From assembly GCA_017467585.1 (NCBI GenBank), contig JAFUSR010000004.1, positions 1 through 64,000 of the forward strand: DNA of 64,000 bases, written 5' to 3'. The notes under the pieces were generated by a model. The model made no database searches, was not told the origin of the DNA, and saw only the letters and a list, made by a program, of their open reading frames with translations. The translations under genes were made by a program, and so were the position numbers. Shown one piece after another: positions 7,361-15,878 of the stretch (positions are counted from its first letter, which is position 1; every line of letters starts with the position of its first letter). Origin of the DNA: Clostridia bacterium (lineage in GTDB: Bacteria > Bacillota > Clostridia > Christensenellales > UBA1242).

Positions 7361-9571
7361 TTAAAATGAACGGCCAGTAATCAAAAAGTCTTTAAGCAGT
7401 GTTTTTCGCTCCACACTGAACTTGTTTTTAATCATATAATAAATGTTTCCGCTCTTTCCTATTAACACAACCATGTTTTTGGCTCTTGTTACTGCTGTGT
7501 ATAACAAATTTTTGTTGTATAGTTTTGGGTTTCCAGCAAGAATTGGAATTATTACAACCGGAAATTCACTGCCCTGGCTTTTGTGAATTGTTATGGCATA
7601 GGCAAGAGTTAGGTCTTCAATTTCAACAAGTGAATAGCCCGCTCTTCTGCCGTCATCGAAAGTGACATACATTGTGCTTGCAACAGTGTTGATTTGATCA
7701 ATATAGCCGATGTCCCCATTAAACACGCCCTGACCAAAAACAGTTATGTTGTTTTCTAATTTTGTCCACTCTTGCTCATAATTGTTCGACGTTTGCATAA
7801 CCTTGTCGCCCAGTCGGAAAGTCCTTTTTCCAACAACCAATTCTGGCTTGTCGGCGCTTGGTGGGTTTAACGCTGCCTGCAGTTTTATGTTTGCGTTATC
7901 AACGCCTGCAAGCCCTGACTTCATTGGGGCAATAACTTGAATATCTTTTGGCGAAATGTTTTTATATGCTGGAATTCGTTTTGAAACCATGTCTACAATT
8001 TCTTCAATAACAACTGCTGGTTCGAACTTGCTAGAATAGAAAAAGTCATCGCTCTTTTGAGCAAGGTCTGGCATTTCTCCATTATTGATTTTGTGAGCAT
8101 TTACAATAATTTGACTGTTTTCGCCCTGCCTGAAGATTTGGCTCAGACAAACATAAGGAATTTCGTCGCTAGAAAGCATGTCGGCAAGAACATTGCCTGC
8201 ACCGACACTTGGAAGTTGGTCTTTGTCGCCAACAAAAACAAGTTTTGTGCCAAGTTTTGTCGCCTTTAAAAGACTATACATTAAAAACACGTCGAGCATT
8301 GAAATTTCGTCAACGATAACAACATCTGTTTCAAGCGGGTTGTGTTCGTTTCTGGCAAAGGACAATTTGTTTTTTGAATAGCCCATTTCTAAAGCTCTAT
8401 GAATTGTGCTTGCCGGCATTTGGGTTTGTTCTTCGAGTCTCTTTGCAGCCCTGCCTGTTGGGGCCATAAGCATAGACTTTTTGCCCATGCTTTCCAAAAT
8501 GTATAACAGACACTTTATTATTGTTGTTTTTCCTGTTCCTGGGCCTCCGGTGATTATGCTAACTCCGCTTGCCACCGCGCAGCTTATGGCTTCTCGCTGA
8601 GTTTTGTGAAGAGTTATATTGTTTATTCGCTCATATTCTTGAATGAGCCTGTCTGTGTCGGCATGAGGTGTTGTATTGGTGTCTAAAAACAGTTTAAGTT
8701 TTGTGGCAATGTGTTTTTCCATTGTGTAGTTTTTGGTTGTGCAAACAGCCTCTTCTTGGTTATATTCAACCTTTTTGAGCAGGCCTTCAATGATGAGCAT
8801 GGTTACTTGCCTTTCTACATCTCCCATCATCTCTTCGTTAAAGCCCAAAATTCCACAAGTTCCCGCAACTAAGTCTTTGATTAAAACAACAGTCGAACCT
8901 TGATTTTCTGCAAGCTCACTCATGACATAGAGAACTCCGGCGCGAATTCGATATTCACTGTCTGGAGCAATGCCGAGTTTTGCAGCAATTTTATCAGCCG
9001 TTTTAAATCCAACACCATCGATATCTTCAATTAACCTATATGGATTTGTTTGCAAAACCTCAATTGTTTTATGCTTATATTGTTCATAAATTTTCACTGC
9101 AAGACCAATTGTAACGTCATAGGCCTGCAAAAATATAACCGCTTCTTGCATCTTTTTTATGTCTTTATATGCACTGCCAATTTCAAGAGCTTTGCGCCTG
9201 CTAATTCCCTTAACCTTTTCAAGTTCTAGTGGCGATTTGTCGATAATTTCTAGTGTTTTTTCTCCGAACATGGCAACAATGTTTCTGCTTGTGGCTTCGC
9301 CAACTCCAGAAATCAAACCGGACGCCAAATATTTTTCGATTGCTTCAACACTCGTTGGTTTTTTTATTTGAACTTTAGAAACTTCAAACTGCTCGCCATA
9401 GCGGTTATTTAGTTTAAACTCGCCGTCGAGTTCGAGAACCTCTGCTTCGCCAACAACAGGAAACTTGCCTGTGCATATCACAGGCTTTCCGCCAGACTCC
9501 AACTCAATTACGCAATAACCGGTTTCTAAATTTTTAAAGATTATTGACTTTATTGTTCCCGATAACTTCAT
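7361..9571 (-). CDS. recD2: ATP-dependent DNA helicase RecD2
   Basis: 736 residues, the usual RecD2 length. The N-terminal third has an OB-like region and tandem helix-hairpin-helix motifs (SGLISGVGEATSRNIV, DIDGVGFKTADKIA), followed by a superfamily 1B helicase core: Walker A GGPGTGKTT, Walker B VDEISMLD, motif III VGDKDQLPSVGAG, and motif VI YTAVTRAKN. RecD2 is a 5'-3' helicase acting in replication-fork maintenance and repair in bacteria lacking RecBC. It heads the run into yabP. No ribosome site stands out before the ATG at 9571. Confidence 0.95.
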   Translation of the reverse strand: MKLSGTIKSIIFKNLETGYCVIELESGGKPVICTGKFPVVGEAEVLELDGEFKLNNRYGEQFEVSKVQIKKPTSVEAIEKYLASGLISGVGEATSRNIVAMFGEKTLEIIDKSPLELEKVKGISRRKALEIGSAYKDIKKMQEAVIFLQAYDVTIGLAVKIYEQYKHKTIEVLQTNPYRLIEDIDGVGFKTADKIAAKLGIAPDSEYRIRAGVLYVMSELAENQGSTVVLIKDLVAGTCGILGFNEEMMGDVERQVTMLIIEGLLKKVEYNQEEAVCTTKNYTMEKHIATKLKLFLDTNTTPHADTDRLIQEYERINNITLHKTQREAISCAVASGVSIITGGPGTGKTTIIKCLLYILESMGKKSMLMAPTGRAAKRLEEQTQMPASTIHRALEMGYSKNKLSFARNEHNPLETDVVIVDEISMLDVFLMYSLLKATKLGTKLVFVGDKDQLPSVGAGNVLADMLSSDEIPYVCLSQIFRQGENSQIIVNAHKINNGEMPDLAQKSDDFFYSSKFEPAVVIEEIVDMVSKRIPAYKNISPKDIQVIAPMKSGLAGVDNANIKLQAALNPPSADKPELVVGKRTFRLGDKVMQTSNNYEQEWTKLENNITVFGQGVFNGDIGYIDQINTVASTMYVTFDDGRRAGYSLVEIEDLTLAYAITIHKSQGSEFPVVIIPILAGNPKLYNKNLLYTAVTRAKNMVVLIGKSGNIYYMIKNKFSVERKTLLKDFLITGRSF

Positions 9572-9654
9572 GACTATATTTTATCTTATCTAAAAATTGT
9601 TGTCAATTGATATGGTTTTTGAATATTTTTATTCAATTTTCACATTCTAAACAC

Positions 9655-10506
9655 ATGAAAAAAATTTTTGTTTGTTTAACTTTGTTTGTGTCGCTTTTTA
9701 TGCTGGCCAACACAAAACCAATTTTTGTTTGCAAGACCTTGGCTCTTCAAACAGAAATTGAAAAAACTGGTGTTTCTGAAACAGCAAACAGCGAAAGGCA
9801 AGCCCTGCTTGCCATTGTTATTGACGACTTTGGCGGCTGGGAACGTGCGGGTGTTAACGAGCTTCTTTCTAGCGACATTGCAATAACATGCGCCATTATG
9901 CCGTTTGTTGAAAACTCGCAGGCAGACTACGATGCAGCGGTGGCGAGCAATAAGGAAGTTATTTTGCACATGCCAATGCAGGCCCATGTTGGTTTGCCTG
10001 AAAGTTGGTATGGCCCAACATATATCAAAAACTACGACTCTCCAGAAGTTGCAACCCAAAAGTTAGAAAAATGTTTAAAAACCATGCCAGAGGCCAAGGG
10101 TTTTAACATTCATATTGGCTCTGGGGCCAGCCGAAACAAAAACCTGATGATGGCAATGTATGACTACGCAAACAAAAACAATCTTTTGTTTTTAGACAGT
10201 CGCACCAATCTTGGCGACAAATGTGAAGAGGCCAGCCACCAAACAGGCAGCATTTACCTTGGTCGCGATGTGTTTCTTGAACCGCACAAAAATCGCTCTT
10301 TTGAGGGCGTAACAAGACGCTTGAAAGAAGCAACAACAATTGCAAAAGAAAAGGGATATGCCATTGCAATTGGTCATGTTGGAGCCGAAGGTGGAGCGAA
10401 CACAGCACGTGCAATTATAAATTTTGCCAAATCGCTCGACAGCGACGTTAAAATTGTTCCACTCTCTTCAATAAATAATTTTATCAAACAACATCAATAT
10501 AGATAG
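9655..10506 (+). CDS. Divergent polysaccharide deacetylase family protein (YibQ-like)
   Basis: 283 residues: signal peptide (MKKIFVCLTLFVSLFMLANT), then a divergent NodB-like domain of the PF04748 type, with LAIVIDDFGG at its start, the HMPMQ strand motif, and IAIGHVG near the end. The family is predicted to hydrolyse extracellular glycans, but activity is unproven. I start it at 9655; an in-frame ATG at 9607 would spoil the signal peptide. No ribosome site precedes 9655; TTGAAT (9619-9624), 18 nt, then a weak CATTCT ends 6 nt before the ATG, so a leaderless mRNA is possible. It is divergent from recD2. Confidence 0.82.
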   Translation: MKKIFVCLTLFVSLFMLANTKPIFVCKTLALQTEIEKTGVSETANSERQALLAIVIDDFGGWERAGVNELLSSDIAITCAIMPFVENSQADYDAAVASNKEVILHMPMQAHVGLPESWYGPTYIKNYDSPEVATQKLEKCLKTMPEAKGFNIHIGSGASRNKNLMMAMYDYANKNNLLFLDSRTNLGDKCEEASHQTGSIYLGRDVFLEPHKNRSFEGVTRRLKEATTIAKEKGYAIAIGHVGAEGGANTARAIINFAKSLDSDVKIVPLSSINNFIKQHQYR

Positions 10507-10521
10507 AATTTTGTCTTATTT

Positions 10522-10528
10522 TGTCGAA
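10522..10528 (+). promoter_or_regulatory. Candidate Spo0A box (TGTCGAA)
   Basis: Perfect match to the 7-nt 0A box, 36 nt ahead of the TTGACA of the short unit described next and about 375 nt ahead of spo0A. A 7-mer can occur by chance, so this is a lead only. Confidence 0.4.
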
Positions 10529-10530
10529 CC

Positions 10531-10560
10531 GTTCAAAATTATTCAAAAATATTCAAAAAG
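10531..10560 (+). repeat. Three 10-bp phased TTCAAAA repeats
   Basis: Three consecutive 10-mers sharing TTCAAAA at the same position (10532, 10542, 10552). The exact helical phasing directly upstream of a promoter suggests protein binding on one face of the DNA, or intrinsic curvature from the A-tracts. Confidence 0.6.
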
Positions 10561-10563
10561 GTC

Positions 10564-10590
10564 TTGACATAGTTTTTAGATTGTTATATT
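10564..10590 (+). promoter_or_regulatory. Promoter of a minigene-like unit
   Basis: TTGACA (10564-10569) and TATATT (10585-10590), spacer 15 (14 if TTATAT is used). Confidence 0.6.
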
Positions 10591-10622
10591 TTTGAATTGA
10601 ACAAAATCACAAAGGACAAATT

Positions 10623-10637
10623 ATGAAGATTGTTTAA
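10623..10637 (+). CDS. Four-codon minigene MKIV
   Basis: AAAGGAC at 10611-10617 sits at ribosome-site distance from ATG AAG ATT GTT TAA. A terminator hairpin begins 15 nt after the stop. Whether the peptide matters, or the unit is really a small RNA or attenuator upstream of spo0A, cannot be decided from sequence. Confidence 0.35.
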   Translation: MKIV

Positions 10638-10651
10638 GCAAAAATTTATCA

Positions 10652-10684
10652 AAAAGCCGGCAATAAATTTTGCCTGCTTTTTAA
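10652..10684 (+). terminator. Terminator of the minigene-like unit
   Basis: Hairpin AAAGCCGGCAA/TTGCCTGCTTT with one mismatch, then a short T tract. Confidence 0.7.
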
Positions 10685-10902
10685 TTTGCTCTTTTTAAAA
10701 CCACCTCAAAAAACAATCATTCACAATTTGACAAATTTCTATTAAATTATGGCAAATTATGCAATTAGCGCCAGTCATAATTCGCGAAAATAGATAAAAA
10801 TTTGTGTTATTATAAGTGAGTTGTTTGGTTTTTGAAAATAAAGGAAGAAAAACAAAAACCATTGACAAGTTATGTAAAAAAGGAGACAAAAAAACAGCAT
10901 TT

Positions 10903-11670
10903 ATGGAAAAACAAATTAACATTATTATTGCAAATGAAAACAATGAAGAGACAAAAGAACTCGTTGATGGGCTGACAAGAGAAAACTTGACAGTCGTTGC
11001 ATCAGCAACAAACGGAAATGAGCTTTTGAGTGAGATAAATAATCATCCAGAAACAAACGTTGTGGTTTTAGACCTATTGCTTTCTGGCAAAGACGGATTT
11101 TCTGTTATTGAAGAGCTAAAACTTAAAAATTCTAAAATTAAATTTGTTGTAACAACCGCGCTCTCTAGTGCCACATTTGTCCAAAAGGCAATGGCGCTCG
11201 GCGTTGAATATTATATGTTAAAATCAATAGACACAAACTGCCTTTGCGACAGAATTATGGATATTTTTGAACCTAAACAACCAGCATCAATTGAAGAAGA
11301 ACCAAAACAAATTGATTCAAAAACCAGAGAGCTAGAAGAAAAAATAACCAACATTTTTATAACCGTTGGAATTCCCGCTCACATTAAAGGTTATCAATTT
11401 TTGAGAGAGGCCATTAAAATGGCAATCAAAAAACCAGACATAATCAACAGCATAACAAAAGAACTCTACCCAAGCATCGCCTCGCATTTCGACACCTCCG
11501 CAAGCAAGGTTGAGCGCGCAATTCGCCACGCAATTGAAGTTGCGTGGAACCGCGGCAAGATTGAAAACATAAACAATGTGTTTGGAATTAGGGTTTATTC
11601 TAACAACGAAAAGCCAACAAATGGCGAGTTTATTGCTCTTGTTGCAGACAAAATGCTTCTTGAAGGCTAA
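10903..11670 (+). CDS. spo0A: Sporulation master regulator Spo0A
   Basis: 255 residues. Receiver domain (~5-120) with phospho-acceptor Asp57 in VVVLDLLLSGKDG, Thr85 and Lys107; linker; then the diagnostic Spo0A DNA-binding domain with GIPAHIKGYQFLREAI and SKVERAIRHAIEVAWNRG. When phosphorylated, Spo0A starts sporulation. The acidic pair that binds Mg2+ (normally Asp-Asp) reads Asn11-Glu12, and the Pro after the conserved Lys is Ser108, so phosphorylation chemistry may be altered. Start chosen to match Spo0A N-termini (MEKxI); AAGGAG lies about 18 nt upstream, further than usual. In-frame ATG at 10816 would add an unrelated 29-residue leader. Confidence 0.95.
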   Translation: MEKQINIIIANENNEETKELVDGLTRENLTVVASATNGNELLSEINNHPETNVVVLDLLLSGKDGFSVIEELKLKNSKIKFVVTTALSSATFVQKAMALGVEYYMLKSIDTNCLCDRIMDIFEPKQPASIEEEPKQIDSKTRELEEKITNIFITVGIPAHIKGYQFLREAIKMAIKKPDIINSITKELYPSIASHFDTSASKVERAIRHAIEVAWNRGKIENINNVFGIRVYSNNEKPTNGEFIALVADKMLLEG

Positions 11671-11705
11671 AAATATATATTTTTTGAAAAAAATTAAAAA
11701 AATAG

Positions 11706-11732
11706 TTTACTTGTTATATCTTTTGTTATAAT
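11706..11732 (+). promoter_or_regulatory. Probable promoter of the zinc-ribbon gene
   Basis: TTTACT (11706-11711), 15-nt spacer, TATAAT (11727-11732). Confidence 0.5.
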
Positions 11733-11811
11733 ATAGTCTCATGTTAGCAAGGCTATTCTATATTTTCATATAATACCACTAACATTATGCTTTATGCACA
11801 GGGAGAAAATT

Positions 11812-12342
11812 ATGCCAAAATATAAAAAATGCCCAAGATGCGAACTGAACTATATTCCTGTTGAAGAAGAATATTGCCATGTTTGCAAGCAAGAATTGAA
11901 ACTAGAAAAAAGTGAAGATGACGAAGATCTTGAAGTTTGCCCAGTTTGTGGAGTGAACTATATGCCAATCAACCAAACCATGTGCGACGATTGTTCAAAG
12001 CGCAAAAAAGAGAATAAGATGGAATCTGAAGAAGACGAAGAAGACATCGACGAAGAAGACACAGACGACACATGGCAAAAGGACGATGTTGATCAACTCG
12101 ACAAAGAAGACACTGGCGACGTTGAAGTTGTTTCTCTCAGTGAACTTGAGGAAGACGAAGAAGATGACGACATCGACGACAGCTTTGACGACGACGAAGA
12201 TGGCGAATTCGGAAAGATGGACGATTCGCAAGAGCAAGCCCCAGACGACGACTTTGAATATGTTGACCCAGACAGCGTTGAAATCACCGACGAAGATGAG
12301 GACGACGAAACTGACGACGAAGACGATTCTGATGAAGAATAA
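11812..12342 (+). CDS. Double zinc-ribbon protein with a long acidic tail
   Basis: 176 residues. Two four-cysteine modules of the same layout, C-P-R-C...YCHVC (residues ~7-25) and C-P-V-C...CDDC (~43-62), each with an NYxP turn, suggest two small zinc ribbons arisen by duplication. The remaining ~110 residues are almost entirely Asp/Glu with Ser and Gln, i.e. disordered and strongly negative, recalling the acidic tail of RNA polymerase delta. I do not recognise the family; binding to a basic partner is inference. GGGAG precedes the ATG at 11812. Confidence 0.72.
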   Translation: MPKYKKCPRCELNYIPVEEEYCHVCKQELKLEKSEDDEDLEVCPVCGVNYMPINQTMCDDCSKRKKENKMESEEDEEDIDEEDTDDTWQKDDVDQLDKEDTGDVEVVSLSELEEDEEDDDIDDSFDDDEDGEFGKMDDSQEQAPDDDFEYVDPDSVEITDEDEDDETDDEDDSDEE

Positions 12343-12365
12343 TCAACAAGAATTATTAACAAAAC

Positions 12366-12391
12366 AAAACACGGCACACGCCGTGTTTTTT
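12366..12391 (+). terminator. Terminator after the zinc-ribbon gene
   Basis: AAACACGGC/GCCGTGTTT hairpin with T-run. Confidence 0.9.
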
Positions 12392-12431
12392 GTTTGCTAT
12401 TTTAGGTTTTTTTGTTTGCTATTTTCGGATT

Positions 12432-13634
12432 TTATTGAACCAAGAGTTTGTGATAAATGTGTTCGAGTTCTTCCCTGTCCATCAACACAGGAACGGGATA
12501 TAATGGGTTTGCCTCGGCGTTTGCTGCCGTTGCAAGTTCGGCTATGTCGGTTTCGATAAGTTCTGGAAAGTTTGATTTAAACCCAAATGTAAAGTTTAAG
12601 CCCTCAATCCAATCTATTACACTTTGCGCCGCCTTTTCGTTTGAGGCAGAAGCATCTGCAAGGCCAACATATTTTGCAATTTGCGCAAGTTTTTTGTGTG
12701 CGCTTTCGCCATAACTTTTAAGCATAACGGGCAAAATAACAGCATTTGCATAGCCATGGGCGATGTTATATTTTCCGCCGAGTGAGTGGGCGATTGCGTG
12801 AACATAGCCCACATAACTTCTGGTGAAGGCAACTCCAGCCAAATAGCTGGCCTCGAGCATATTCTTTCGCGCTTGATAATTGTTTCCGTTTTGATAAGCG
12901 CTAAGCAAGTTTTCTTTTATTAACTTGATTGCCTTTAAACTGGCTTCTCTGGTCTTTTTTGTTGTTGCCCTGCCAATATATGCCTCAATTGCGTGAGTGA
13001 GGGCGTCCATGCCTGTGGCAGCGGTTGTAAACTTGCCAAGGCCAAGCGTTAACTCGGCGTCTAGCAGTGCAAGATGCGGAATTAAACTAAAATCGTTAAT
13101 CGGATATTTTTTGTGGGTTTTGTCGTCGGTGATAACCGCGGTTACGGTAACTTCACTGCCAGTGCCCGCCGTTGTTGGAATAGCCACAAGCGGAGGTAGT
13201 TTTTTGTTTATTTTAAGAAGGCCCCTCATTCCCGCAACACTTTGGTTTGGGCGAACCGCACGGGCTCCTATCATCTTGGCACAGTCCATAACAGAACCGC
13301 CGCCTAGCGCAACAATGCAGTTGCAAGAATTGGCCTTATATTCTTTTAAACCCTCTTCAATTTGGCTGATGGTTGGGTTTGGCAAAACCTTGTCGAACAC
13401 AAAATAATTTATGTCCATTTTTTTGAGTGTTTCTAAAAGGTTTTTTGTGAGCCCCAAGTCATTTAAAGTTTTGTCGGTTACAACAAGTGCTCGCCTTCCG
13501 CCGAGTTCTAAAAGGTCATAACCTAACTCTTCATAATCTTTAACCCTCTTTGGCTCGCGATATGGCAAAAGCGGCATTATTATTTTAAACATGCATTGAA
13601 ATGTTCTGCAATAAGCTCTCTTCAAAAATTTCAT
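12432..13634 (-). CDS. Iron-containing alcohol dehydrogenase
   Basis: 400 residues of the group III (Fe-ADH) family. NAD-binding GGGSVMD, then TTAGTGSEVT, and the metal site made of the Asp in DAELTLG, His in GMDALTHAIEAY, and two His in HAIAHSLGGKYNIAHG. It would interconvert alcohols and aldehydes in the cytoplasm during fermentation; substrate is not determinable. The strong ribosome site AAGGGGGG precedes the ATG. It starts 11 nt after the Rrf2 regulator, implying co-transcription and possibly redox or iron-sulfur control. Confidence 0.92.
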   Translation of the reverse strand: MKFLKRAYCRTFQCMFKIIMPLLPYREPKRVKDYEELGYDLLELGGRRALVVTDKTLNDLGLTKNLLETLKKMDINYFVFDKVLPNPTISQIEEGLKEYKANSCNCIVALGGGSVMDCAKMIGARAVRPNQSVAGMRGLLKINKKLPPLVAIPTTAGTGSEVTVTAVITDDKTHKKYPINDFSLIPHLALLDAELTLGLGKFTTAATGMDALTHAIEAYIGRATTKKTREASLKAIKLIKENLLSAYQNGNNYQARKNMLEASYLAGVAFTRSYVGYVHAIAHSLGGKYNIAHGYANAVILPVMLKSYGESAHKKLAQIAKYVGLADASASNEKAAQSVIDWIEGLNFTFGFKSNFPELIETDIAELATAANAEANPLYPVPVLMDREELEHIYHKLLVQ

Positions 13635-13645
13635 GTTTGCCCCCC

Positions 13646-14047
13646 TTATTGTTCTTTTAAAATATCTTCCAAACTAACGGTGTTTAAATAGTCTGTAACA
13701 AGCGTGTTGAGTTTGTTCCAATAGCTGTGGGTTTTGCACTTGTCCACAATGTTGCATGGCATGTTTGGGTCAAGACAATCGATAACATAAAAATCGCCCT
13801 CTGCGGCCCTCATAATTTCGCCCACAGATATTTGTGCTTTTGGCTTTTTTAGTGTGTAGCCGCCCTGCGCCCCACGAAAACTTTCAATCAAGCCTGCTTT
13901 AGAGAGCAGAGCCGCGATTTGCTCTAAATATTTTTCACTTATAGTTTGTCTTTCACTGATAGCTTTTATGCTCTGAATTTCGCCCTCGTGTTCGGCAAGA
14001 TCCACCATAACGCGAAGCGCATATCTGCTTTTGCTTGAAAACTTCAT
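13646..14047 (-). CDS. Rrf2-family transcription regulator with Fe-S cysteines
   Basis: 133 residues from MKFSSKSRYALRVMVDLAEH, the typical Rrf2 winged-helix start. The wing pattern SFRGAQGGYTLKKP and three cysteines (C-x6-C-x5-C in CLDPNMPCNIVDKC) resemble IscR/NsrR proteins that ligate an Fe-S cluster. It probably senses iron-sulfur status, oxygen or nitric oxide and regulates its neighbours. The start at 14047 follows GAGAGG; an upstream in-frame ATG at 14101 would add a basic 18-residue tail. Confidence 0.9.
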   Translation of the reverse strand: MKFSSKSRYALRVMVDLAEHEGEIQSIKAISERQTISEKYLEQIAALLSKAGLIESFRGAQGGYTLKKPKAQISVGEIMRAAEGDFYVIDCLDPNMPCNIVDKCKTHSYWNKLNTLVTDYLNTVSLEDILKEQ

Positions 14048-14114
14048 TTTTTTAGCCCTCTCTTTTTCAAAAAAACGCAATTTTGACCGTTTTTGACTCA
14101 TTTTTTGTTGATTT

Positions 14115-14693
14115 TTATTTGTTTTTGCAATAAATTCTGTAAACTAGTGGCAAATAAATTGCCGCTTTAACACTCAGTTTTTTGTTTTTGATAAAGTCTA
14201 AGACTTTTTCAATTTCAACTTTAAAAAACTTTATGTCTTCTTTCTCTTGCAAATTTTGCTTTCCAAACTTTTCAATTGTTGCCTCAAACACAACAGAACT
14301 TTCGTCTGTCATGCCCTCTGAACTGAAACAAGCATCTGTGAGCTTTGTGATTTTTGAAACTTTTTCTGCGCCAATTTCTTCTTTAAGTTCGCGAAGAGCC
14401 GACTCCTCTTCTGTTTCGCCCTCATCAACAAGCCCAGCAGGAAAACCCCACACATAATCGTTGATTGGATATCTAAATTCTTTGGTTAAAATTATTTTTG
14501 TCTTTTTGTTTTCAACAACATAAGGAATAATGACAACAGCGTCTGCTTTTGCACTGTTTGTTTTTGCAACCAAACTGTGCTCTGAATTTCGAGAAGACAT
14601 GTCCCAAACTGTGCCATTTTCGTAGTACAATCTGTATAGGTTTAAAAACTTGTTACTTGTTTGTTTTTCAATTTTTTTAATTTTCATTTTCAC
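14115..14693 (-). CDS. Nudix hydrolase, ADP-ribose pyrophosphatase-like
   Basis: 192 residues with a complete Nudix box (from GLVDEGE to REL-KEEIG), preceded by ITKEFRYPINDYVWGFPAG as in ADP-ribose pyrophosphatases. It should cleave a nucleoside diphosphate linked to another group, probably ADP-ribose or NADH-like compounds, using Mg2+. Its start overlaps the end of the amidohydrolase gene by 4 nt, so the two are translationally coupled. Confidence 0.9.
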   Translation of the reverse strand: MKMKIKKIEKQTSNKFLNLYRLYYENGTVWDMSSRNSEHSLVAKTNSAKADAVVIIPYVVENKKTKIILTKEFRYPINDYVWGFPAGLVDEGETEEESALRELKEEIGAEKVSKITKLTDACFSSEGMTDESSVVFEATIEKFGKQNLQEKEDIKFFKVEIEKVLDFIKNKKLSVKAAIYLPLVYRIYCKNK

Positions 14694-15331
14694 CTCAGCC
14701 CCACGATAAACGTTGAAAGAACATCTAAAAGTTTTTTATATTTTTCAAAACCTTGTTTGTGCCAAGCAATCTTGCTGTTAATTTCAATTTGAATTGTCCA
14801 CAGATTATTAAATTTATTTTTCATTGAGCCAGCGATTGTTCTTTCTCCCGCGCTGAAAGGAACGTCTAAATAAACATTAAATCCAGCACCTGCAAGAGAC
14901 TTAACAAGCTCACGATAAATTTCGGTGTTTGTTTCAACATTTTTGCCTCCGTTAACACCAAGGTTAATGTCACATTTGCGTTCGGGGGCAAGACTGTGAA
15001 TATCTAAAACATATTTAATGTTGTTTTGTTTGATATAGTTTATTAAATCTGATTTATAGCTAGAAACTTCGTCATAATTGGCATCATCACGATTATTTTT
15101 TGTCTTCACAATCGCATGACACTCACACAGCTTTTGCAAATGAAGAAGTGTGTTCACAGTTCCTGGCTCAGCATATTTTGGCTTGTTGTTGCGCCACTGT
15201 CTTACCCCATGTGGTGCAGACAAAATAACACTGCTGTTTTTGCCGCACAAAAAGACATGGTCTTTGTTTTTATGTTTGCTTAAAAACTCTTCTCTATCTT
15301 TCTTTATGCTTTCATGTGTTGTTGTTTTCAT
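14690..15331 (-). CDS. N-formylglutamate amidohydrolase-like protein
   Basis: 213 residues. The metal-binding style motif VILSAPHGV near residue 35 and VLDIHSLAPE near 110, together with a late Glu in IQIEINSK, fit the N-formylglutamate amidohydrolase superfamily (zinc amidases/peptidases). The exact substrate is not evident. The ATG lies 6 nt after a -10 element with no ribosome site, so the mRNA is probably leaderless. First gene of a cluster with Nudix, Rrf2 and alcohol dehydrogenase genes. Confidence 0.72.
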   Translation of the reverse strand: MKTTTHESIKKDREEFLSKHKNKDHVFLCGKNSSVILSAPHGVRQWRNNKPKYAEPGTVNTLLHLQKLCECHAIVKTKNNRDDANYDEVSSYKSDLINYIKQNNIKYVLDIHSLAPERKCDINLGVNGGKNVETNTEIYRELVKSLAGAGFNVYLDVPFSAGERTIAGSMKNKFNNLWTIQIEINSKIAWHKQGFEKYKKLLDVLSTFIVGLR

Positions 15332-15337
15332 AAATAA

Positions 15338-15367
15338 ATTATACTATATGTTTTTTGTTGTCCGCAA
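15338..15367 (-). promoter_or_regulatory. Promoter giving a leaderless mRNA (minus strand)
   Basis: Reading the minus strand: TTGCGG (15367-15362), 18-nt spacer, TATAAT (15343-15338), 6 nt, ATG (15331). Confidence 0.65.
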
Positions 15368-15392
15368 TAAAAAAGCACCACTTTTGTGGTGC
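15366..15392 (-). terminator. Terminator after the YegP-like gene
   Basis: GCACCAC/GTGGTGC hairpin followed on the minus strand by a T-run. Its tail overlaps the -35 of the next gene, a very compact junction. Confidence 0.85.
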
Positions 15393-15404
15393 ACCATTTT
15401 ATTT

Positions 15405-15878
15405 TTATTCTGCAACAATTTCGGCGTCTTTAACCCATTTTGCAAGGCTTTCTAAAGCTTTTTTGCATCCGTCCTTGCTAGCATAACCTTGTTCGCAGTT
15501 GCAAAGAAGTTCTCCATTTCTCGCAAACAGGCGATAACGATATTTTTCTGCTTTATCTAAATAAATTTCAAACTTAGGATTTGGCAATTCTTCGTGTTTT
15601 TTAAGTGTTAAGTCTTCAACGTGGGCTCCAACAGTTTTGCGAACACTCTCAATTCCGGCTTTGCAACCAGAAAGCGCTGCATATCCCGTTCCGCCACCAA
15701 CAACAAGTGTTTCGCCATTGCTAACAACCAAGCGGTAGTTATAAAACCCTTTTGCAGTTTTATAATAAACAAATTGTGCTTTTGGTTGTGTAACCTTTGC
15801 TGGGGCTTTTTCTTGTGCCTTTGGTTGTTTTTTTGCTGGGGCAGCCTTCTTTTGTGGTTTTGTTTGAATTTTTGCCAT
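15405..15878 (-). CDS. YegP-like protein with two DUF1508 repeats
   Basis: 157 residues. An N-terminal ~33 residues rich in Lys, Ala, Pro and Gln is followed by two YegP/DUF1508 repeats: FVYYKTAKGFYNYRLVVSNGE...TGYAALSGCKAGIESV and FEIYLDKAEKYRYRLFARNGE...QGYASKDGCKKALESL. Such repeats form a compact beta-beta-alpha dimer-like fold of unknown role. The basic leader could bind nucleic acid or the ribosome (inference). GGGAGG precedes the ATG. Confidence 0.85.
   Translation of the reverse strand: MAKIQTKPQKKAAPAKKQPKAQEKAPAKVTQPKAQFVYYKTAKGFYNYRLVVSNGETLVVGGGTGYAALSGCKAGIESVRKTVGAHVEDLTLKKHEELPNPKFEIYLDKAEKYRYRLFARNGELLCNCEQGYASKDGCKKALESLAKWVKDAEIVAE

Noticed and set aside
12093-12377. Ser-rich and Asp-derived frames opposite the acidic zinc-ribbon gene
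   Set aside because: They are antisense readings of GAC/GAA repeats.
13391-13397. Another TGTCGAA box
   Set aside because: Inside the alcohol dehydrogenase coding sequence, far from a promoter; likely chance.
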